Source: Victivallis lenta
GTDB lineage: Bacteria > Verrucomicrobiota > Lentisphaeria > Victivallales > Victivallaceae
NCBI RefSeq assembly: GCF_009695545.1
Contig: NZ_VUNS01000014.1
Span: forward strand, 1 to 64,000
Length of the DNA stretch: 64,000 bases
Reading direction: 5' to 3'
Below the pieces are notes generated by a model, which saw only the letters and a list, made by a program, of their open reading frames with translations, made no database searches and was not told the DNA's origin. Within the stretch, counting starts at the first letter, position 1, and each line of letters opens with the position of its first letter. Position numbers and translations under genes: made by a program. Positions 59,518 to 64,000 of this stretch are shown piece by piece.

Positions 59518-61050
59518 ATGGCGCGGACGGATGCCGTGCTGCTCGGAATCGACTTCGGTTCCGGCGGCTGCAAGGTCACCGCGATCGACGGTTCCGGGCG
59601 GCTGCTCGGCGAGGCGTCGCGGGAGTACCCGACTTACTACGAACGCCCCGGCTGGTCCGAGCAGGAGCCGGCCGACTGGTACCGTGCGATGTGCGGAGCG
59701 CTCGCGCAGGTGCGCGCTTCCGGCGTCGATTTCACGCAGCTCTGCGCGGTGGCGTTCGACGGCTCGACCCACAATGCTGTGCTGCTCGACGGCGCGATGC
59801 GCCCGATTCGCCGCACGATCATGTGGACCGACCAGCGCAGCGTCGAAGAGTGCGCGTCCCTGAAAGAGAAACATGGGGAGCGCATTTTCGAAATCGCGTA
59901 CCAGATGCCGACGCCTACCTGGACGCTGCCGCAGCTGCTCTGGCTGAAGCGGCATGAGCCGGAGGTTGCGGCAAAGACGAAGCATATCCTTTTCGTGAAG
60001 GATTTCGTCCGCTTCCTCGTCTCCGGCGTCGCGGCGACCGACCGCATCGAGGCGCAGGGGACGCTTTTCTACGACATGAAAGCGCGCGCCTGGTCGCGGG
60101 AGCTCTTCGCGCTGACCGGCTTCGATTTCGCGGCGCTGCCGGAGCTCGTCGAGCCGACCTCGCGACTGGGAAGCGTGACGCCGCAGGCCGCGGCGGACAC
60201 CGGGATTCCGGCCGGGACGCCGGTGATCTGCGGCACGTCGGACTCCGCCGTCGAAGATTACGGCGCGGGGGCCGTCGAGCCGGGCGACTGCATCGTGAAG
60301 CTCGCAACCGCCGGAAACGTGAATGTCATGACCGCTTCCGCCTGTCCGTATCCGTCCACGCTGACCTACGGGCATGTGATTCCGGGCATGTGGTACACGG
60401 TTTCCGCGACGAATGCGGCGGCGCTCTGCCAGCGCTGGTTCCGAGACCTTTTCGGAGATGCGGAGAAGGCCGAAGCCGGTGTGAGCGCCGGCAGGGTGTT
60501 TGACCTGATGGACCGTCGCGCGGCGGTCTCACCGGCCGGGGCGAACGGCGTGATGTTCCACCCGTATCTGCAGGGAGAGCGTTCGCCGTACTGGGACGCG
60601 AAGCTGCGCGGCAGCTTCACGGGGCTTTCGATCGCGTCGACGCGCGGCGACTTCATACGCGCGCTGCTTGAAGGGGTCGCGTTCTCGCTGCTCGACTGTT
60701 ACGGGCTCATCGAGGAGATGGGACTGCCGGTGAAGCGGATTTTCCTGATCGGCGGCGGGGCGCGCAGCGCGCTCTGGAGCGGCATCGTCTGCGATGTGTT
60801 CAACCTGCCGGTCGCGGTTCCGTCCCCGGGCGATGCATCGTTCGGCGCGGCGCTGCTGGCCGGAACCGGAATCGGGCTTTTCCCCGACAGCCGCGACGCC
60901 GTGAAACGCTGTCTCCGGATCGACCGCGAGCTCAGACCCGATCCGGAGCGCGCCGCGCAATATGCGGAGCTCTTCCGAACCTACCGGGAGATTCACGACG
61001 CGCTCGCCCCGGTTTACCGGAAGCGCGGAACGGCTTCACGCGCCCGATAG
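59518..61050 (+). CDS. FGGY family carbohydrate kinase (xylulokinase-like)
   Basis: A 510-residue sugar kinase with both FGGY halves: LLGIDFGSGGCKVTAIDG (phosphate 1), ERPGWSEQEPADWYRAM, CAVAFDGSTHNAVLLD, IMWTDQRS with the substrate-side Asp (about residue 103), VICGTSDSAVEDYGAGAV, and GGGARSALWSGIVCDVFNLPV plus GDASFGAALLAG near the C-terminus (the family signature). Such kinases phosphorylate xylulose, ribulose, glycerol or related polyols. Context suggests a ketose made by the isomerase-like protein two genes upstream. The start is one base after the IolB-like gene stop. Confidence 0.88.
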   Translation: MARTDAVLLGIDFGSGGCKVTAIDGSGRLLGEASREYPTYYERPGWSEQEPADWYRAMCGALAQVRASGVDFTQLCAVAFDGSTHNAVLLDGAMRPIRRTIMWTDQRSVEECASLKEKHGERIFEIAYQMPTPTWTLPQLLWLKRHEPEVAAKTKHILFVKDFVRFLVSGVAATDRIEAQGTLFYDMKARAWSRELFALTGFDFAALPELVEPTSRLGSVTPQAAADTGIPAGTPVICGTSDSAVEDYGAGAVEPGDCIVKLATAGNVNVMTASACPYPSTLTYGHVIPGMWYTVSATNAAALCQRWFRDLFGDAEKAEAGVSAGRVFDLMDRRAAVSPAGANGVMFHPYLQGERSPYWDAKLRGSFTGLSIASTRGDFIRALLEGVAFSLLDCYGLIEEMGLPVKRIFLIGGGARSALWSGIVCDVFNLPVAVPSPGDASFGAALLAGTGIGLFPDSRDAVKRCLRIDRELRPDPERAAQYAELFRTYREIHDALAPVYRKRGTASRAR

Positions 61051-61083
61051 ATGTCAATCAACCAAACCGTCAGGAGTTTTGGA

Positions 61084-62529
61084 ATGCAACTTGCCAGAGA
61101 CAACTACATGTACCAGATGGTCCGCTGCGAACTCATGGACGCGGTCGGAGCGGAATTCGTGAATTCCGGGGCGGCGGACGCCCTCGGACACTCGATCGAC
61201 TACTACTGGATTCCGGAGATGTGGCACGACCGCGGGCGCGAGCCGCAGAGGCCCGACTTCGTGGTTCATCCCGGTTCGGCCGGAGAGGTCGCCAAGGTCA
61301 TGAAGATCGCGAACCAGTATGGAATCCCGGTCACCCCGTGGGGCGGCGGTTCCGGCTCCCAGGGCGGCGCGCTGCCGGTCTACGGCGGCATCGTCCTCGA
61401 CATGAAACGCATGAACAGGGTCGTCGAAATCGATACGCGCACACTCTCCGTCACCTGCGAAACCGGCATCAATGCGCAGCATCTCGAATGGGCGGTTGAA
61501 AAGGCCGGCTACTCGACGATGCATTTCCCCGCCTCCATCGCCTGCGCGACCATCGGCGGATTCCTCGCGCACCGCGGCACGGGTGTGCTCTCGACCAAGT
61601 ACGGCAAGATCGAAGACATGGTCATGTCGCTCGAGGTCGTGACGCCGACCGGGGAGATCATCAATACGCTGCCGGTTCCGCGTCATGCGTCCGGCCCGGA
61701 TCTCATGATGCTGTTCCTCGGCAGCGAGGGCACGCTCGGCGTGATGACGAAAGTCACTCTGAAAATCCACCCGATTCCGGAGGCGCGGAAATTTCACGCG
61801 TTCCTCTTCCCCGACATGCATTCGGCGATGACCGCCGGAGCGGGGCTTATGCACAGCCGGCTTCAGCCCTGCGCGATCCGTCTCTACGACGGCCCCGAGA
61901 CCGCCCGCCTCATCAGGCGTGTGCTCGGCATCGACCGCGAGGGGGCGTACCTCGTCTTCGGCTTCGACGGCCCGGAGAAGATCGTGGATCTCCAGATGGA
62001 GCGCGCCTGCGAAATCTGCCGCGCGGCCGGGCCGAAGGAGGACCTCGGTTCCGAGTCGGGCGAAGCATGGTGGAAAAACCGCTACAAATTTTTCTATCCT
62101 CCCTACATGTTCCATATGCCGCAGGCGTTCGGCACGCTCGACACGGTTGCCACCTTCAGCAGGATCGAGAATGTCTACTGGGCGATGAAAGAGACGGTCG
62201 AGGAGAATTTTCCGGAGGCGACGTTCATCGGGCACTTCTCGCACTGGTACGACTGGGGCTGCATGCTCTATGCGCGCTTCATCTTCGAACAGGCGCCGGA
62301 GGACCCGGCCGAGGCGGCCGCACTCTATAACCGGGTATGGGATCTTGCGATCCGCGCGGCGATCCGCGAAGGCGGCGTGATCAACGAGCACCACGGCGTC
62401 GGCCTGAAGCTCGGACGGCTGATGAAAGAGCTCTACGGTCCCGCGATGCATGTGCTCGAGGACATCAAGAAACAGCTTGACCCCAACAATATCATGAACC
62501 CCGGCAAGATGGGTTTCAGAGGAGTTTAA
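61084..62529 (+). CDS. FAD-binding oxidase, glycolate oxidase GlcD type
   Basis: A 481-residue flavoprotein: FAD-binding PCMH domain (about residues 45-225) with VTPWGGGSGSQGGALPVYGGIVLDMKRMNRV and TIGGFLAHRGTGVLSTKYGKIEDMV, then the FAD-oxidase C-terminal domain (about 230-480) ending with LDPNNIMNPGKMGF. Members oxidise D-2-hydroxy acids such as glycolate or D-lactate. The start at 61084 has CAGGAG seven bases upstream; the ATG at 61051, just after the preceding stop, does not. An Fe-S partner gene follows after four bases. In this operon it may oxidise glycolate or a related product of the aldolase step. Confidence 0.86.
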   Translation: MQLARDNYMYQMVRCELMDAVGAEFVNSGAADALGHSIDYYWIPEMWHDRGREPQRPDFVVHPGSAGEVAKVMKIANQYGIPVTPWGGGSGSQGGALPVYGGIVLDMKRMNRVVEIDTRTLSVTCETGINAQHLEWAVEKAGYSTMHFPASIACATIGGFLAHRGTGVLSTKYGKIEDMVMSLEVVTPTGEIINTLPVPRHASGPDLMMLFLGSEGTLGVMTKVTLKIHPIPEARKFHAFLFPDMHSAMTAGAGLMHSRLQPCAIRLYDGPETARLIRRVLGIDREGAYLVFGFDGPEKIVDLQMERACEICRAAGPKEDLGSESGEAWWKNRYKFFYPPYMFHMPQAFGTLDTVATFSRIENVYWAMKETVEENFPEATFIGHFSHWYDWGCMLYARFIFEQAPEDPAEAAALYNRVWDLAIRAAIREGGVINEHHGVGLKLGRLMKELYGPAMHVLEDIKKQLDPNNIMNPGKMGFRGV

Positions 62530-62533
62530 CATT

Positions 62534-63574
62534 ATGAATATCGATTCGTTTGCCGAAGTCATTTCCGCCTGCCGGTTCTGCTTCATGTGCCGTCATCTGT
62601 CGGCGGTCGGGCAGGCCGGCTGCCGCGAAGCGGATACGCCGCGCGGCCGGGCGCTGATCGCGGACACGGTCCGCATGCATCCGGAAAAAATTTCTGACGC
62701 CGATTTCGTCGATGCCGTCTACCGCTCCGACCTCTCCGGCGCGAACCGCTTTCACTGCGACGGCTGCCATGACGGCAGAGGGTACGACGAAATCGGCCTT
62801 CAGCTGGCGCTCCGGCGCGACATCGTCGAAGCCGGAGCCGAGCCGGAGCGTGTGAAAAAGCTGGCCGATGAGCTCGAGGCGACTGCCGAATGGAAAACCG
62901 AAGGCTCCGGCGACGTGCTCTATTTCGTCGACCGTTATACGAAAGAGATTCCGGCTGTCGCGCAGAGTTTTGCAAAGCTCGCGGCAAGGGGACGCATCGC
63001 GTACCGCACGGTCACCGGCGGCTGCATCGGCAAGGCGCTCGGCGTGCTCGGCTATGCGGCGCGCTCGAAGGCGGTTGCGGAAAAGTTCGCGGCATTCGTG
63101 AACGGGCTCGGCGCAAAGGCGCTTGTGGTTTCGAATCCGGCTGCGTATGATGCACTGGTCAACGATTACGGAAAGTACGGCATCGGCCTGAAGGTGAAGG
63201 TCATGCACAGCTCCGAATTCATCGCGGGGCTGAAGCTGGATTTCAGGCAATGCGGCGAGGCGGTCTGCTGTCTGGAGAGCGACTACCTGAAGAACTATGT
63301 GAAAAACTACCCGTATCCGGCCGAACTTCTGAAGCAGCTCGGCGTCGTCTGCAAGCCGTTCGGGACGAACGATGAAGAATCTTATACGGCGGGGGAGGGC
63401 GCGGTCGTGCTGCCGCTGTTGAATCCGCAGCTTGCGAAACTGCTGGCCGGTCAGGTCGCGGCCCGCGCCGGGGAGGAGTTGTCGGTCACGGCGTCGCCGT
63501 ACACGCGGCGCGTCCTTGCCGGGGCGGGGCTGAACGTGCTGACGCTCGAAGAACTTGCGGCGAAGTCGCTGTAA
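62534..63574 (+). CDS. Iron-sulfur oxidoreductase subunit, GlcF-like
   Basis: A 346-residue (Fe-S) protein that matches the partner subunit of GlcD-type oxidases. The N-terminus has a cysteine cluster CRFCFMCRHLSAVGQAGC (residues about 13-30), a second weaker pair HCDGC (about 75-79), and the C-terminal part has GGCIGK, a SSEF(I)AGL segment and CCLESDY, as in CCG-domain proteins. Compared with GlcF the second ferredoxin motif is reduced, so electron transfer may use one cluster. GAGGAG precedes the ATG. It follows the oxidase gene by four bases and is separated from the aldolase gene by 57 bases with a GC-rich hairpin (about 63582-63595). Confidence 0.75.
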   Translation: MNIDSFAEVISACRFCFMCRHLSAVGQAGCREADTPRGRALIADTVRMHPEKISDADFVDAVYRSDLSGANRFHCDGCHDGRGYDEIGLQLALRRDIVEAGAEPERVKKLADELEATAEWKTEGSGDVLYFVDRYTKEIPAVAQSFAKLAARGRIAYRTVTGGCIGKALGVLGYAARSKAVAEKFAAFVNGLGAKALVVSNPAAYDALVNDYGKYGIGLKVKVMHSSEFIAGLKLDFRQCGEAVCCLESDYLKNYVKNYPYPAELLKQLGVVCKPFGTNDEESYTAGEGAVVLPLLNPQLAKLLAGQVAARAGEELSVTASPYTRRVLAGAGLNVLTLEELAAKSL

Positions 63575-63631
63575 CGGGAAGCGGGGGCGGATTCGCCGCC
63601 CCTGTCTGATACTTGAAAGGAGCCCATATCG

Positions 63632-64000
63632 ATGTCGCTTGTCACCATGCGGGAGCTGCTGCCCGCCGCCAGAAAGCAGAGGCGCGCCGTCGGCGCATTC
63701 AACGTGGCGAACTACGAGACCGCTGCCGCTGTCGTCCGGGCTGCGGAGAAGGAGAGGTCGCCGGTCATCATCCAGCTCTACATGCGGCTCTTCAATTCCG
63801 ACAAGGCGTATGACCTGGCAGGAATGCTGATCCGCATGGCCGGACGGTCGAGCCAGCCCGTCGCGCTGCACCTCGATCACGGCGACTCCGTCACGCAGGT
63901 CGAAAATGCGCTGAAATGGGGATACACCTCCGTCATGTTCGACGGTTCGCGGCTGCCGTATGACGAAAACGTCCGGCTGACCCGCCATTGCGCGGAACTC
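63632..64000 (+). CDS. Class II fructose-bisphosphate/ketose-bisphosphate aldolase family protein, 5' part
   Basis: The first 123 codons of a class II (zinc) aldolase, cut by the right window edge. It has LLPAARKQRRAVGAFNVANYETAAAVVRAAEKERSPVIIQ, the typical start, and VALHLDHGDSVTQVENALKWGYTSVMFDGSRLPYDENV, with the zinc-binding His and catalytic Asp in HLDHGD. The family splits ketose phosphates into DHAP and an aldehyde (FbaA, GatY, KbaY) or 2-deoxy-5-keto-gluconate-6-phosphate (IolJ). AAAGGAGC precedes the ATG. It ends the visible part of the DeoR-controlled operon. Confidence 0.88.
   Translation, partial: MSLVTMRELLPAARKQRRAVGAFNVANYETAAAVVRAAEKERSPVIIQLYMRLFNSDKAYDLAGMLIRMAGRSSQPVALHLDHGDSVTQVENALKWGYTSVMFDGSRLPYDENVRLTRHCAEL

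Overview
The window is GC-rich and gene-dense, and it looks like chromosome from a Lentisphaerota bacterium of the Victivallis type. That placement is inference. It rests on two H-X9-DG-type pseudopilins ([17 protein letters not shown] start), each sitting with a secreted glycoside hydrolase and its own regulator, on the abundance of sugar catabolism genes, on the GlyGly-like C-terminal sorting tail and on interspersed hairpin repeats. The window opens on the last bases of a 5S rRNA gene and its terminator, so an rRNA operon lies to the left. No phage, insertion sequence, tRNA or CRISPR array was recognised.

Layout: 0.2-3.8 kb holds a flavin reductase-like protein, an EEP-family phosphatase/nuclease and a fused homocysteine methyltransferase/methylenetetrahydrofolate reductase. 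3.7-12.5 kb is a rightward unit led by an IclR regulator. It encodes an enolase-superfamily dehydratase, a GH113-like protein, a UxuA-type mannonate dehydratase, a cytoplasmic GH10 xylanase, an RraA-like aldolase, an SDR and a 2-hydroxyacid dehydrogenase, which suggests intracellular breakdown of imported glycan fragments and sugar acids. Two modular hairpin-rich repeats and a four-copy 38-bp tandem repeat separate the UxuA and GH10 genes; a third repeat copy lies at 14.3 kb. 12.5-21.3 kb carries a secreted C39-like peptidase, an inositol monophosphatase-like protein, a Bax1-like DUF790 nuclease, a glycerophosphodiesterase, serC, a nitroreductase, a VOC protein and a secreted alpha/beta hydrolase.

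21.3-26.2 kb is the most striking region. A sigma-54 activator is divergent from a VIT-vWA surface protein whose tail resembles a GlyGly-CTERM signal, followed at once by a rhomboid (rhombosortase-like) protease. The intergenic region has a textbook -24/-12 promoter and two direct repeats 21 bp apart, so regulator, enhancer sites, promoter, substrate and processing protease appear to form one cassette. D-lyxose isomerase and pflB/pflA follow.

30-36.8 kb is a glycan unit (GH27, a large secreted glycosidase, a pseudopilin, a divergent XylR-type AraC regulator). 36.8-43.3 kb is a leftward hisB-MFS-hrpA-GntR unit. 43.5-50.7 kb has a secreted GH36 alpha-galactosidase with a near-consensus promoter and a hybrid histidine kinase interrupted by a frameshift. 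51.7-55.2 kb is a second glycan unit (GH5, pseudopilin, LacI) in which near-identical operator sites precede the lacI gene and the pseudopilin gene.

55.4-64 kb is a DeoR regulator divergent from a seven-gene operon that runs off the right edge: PfkB kinase, fucose/arabinose isomerase-like protein, IolB-like isomerase, FGGY kinase, GlcD- and GlcF-like oxidase subunits and a class II aldolase. Its promoter is preceded by five helically phased TATCA-type half-sites. Its substrate cannot be read from the sequence. It mixes a lower myo-inositol module with a ketose kinase/aldolase/glycolate-oxidation module.
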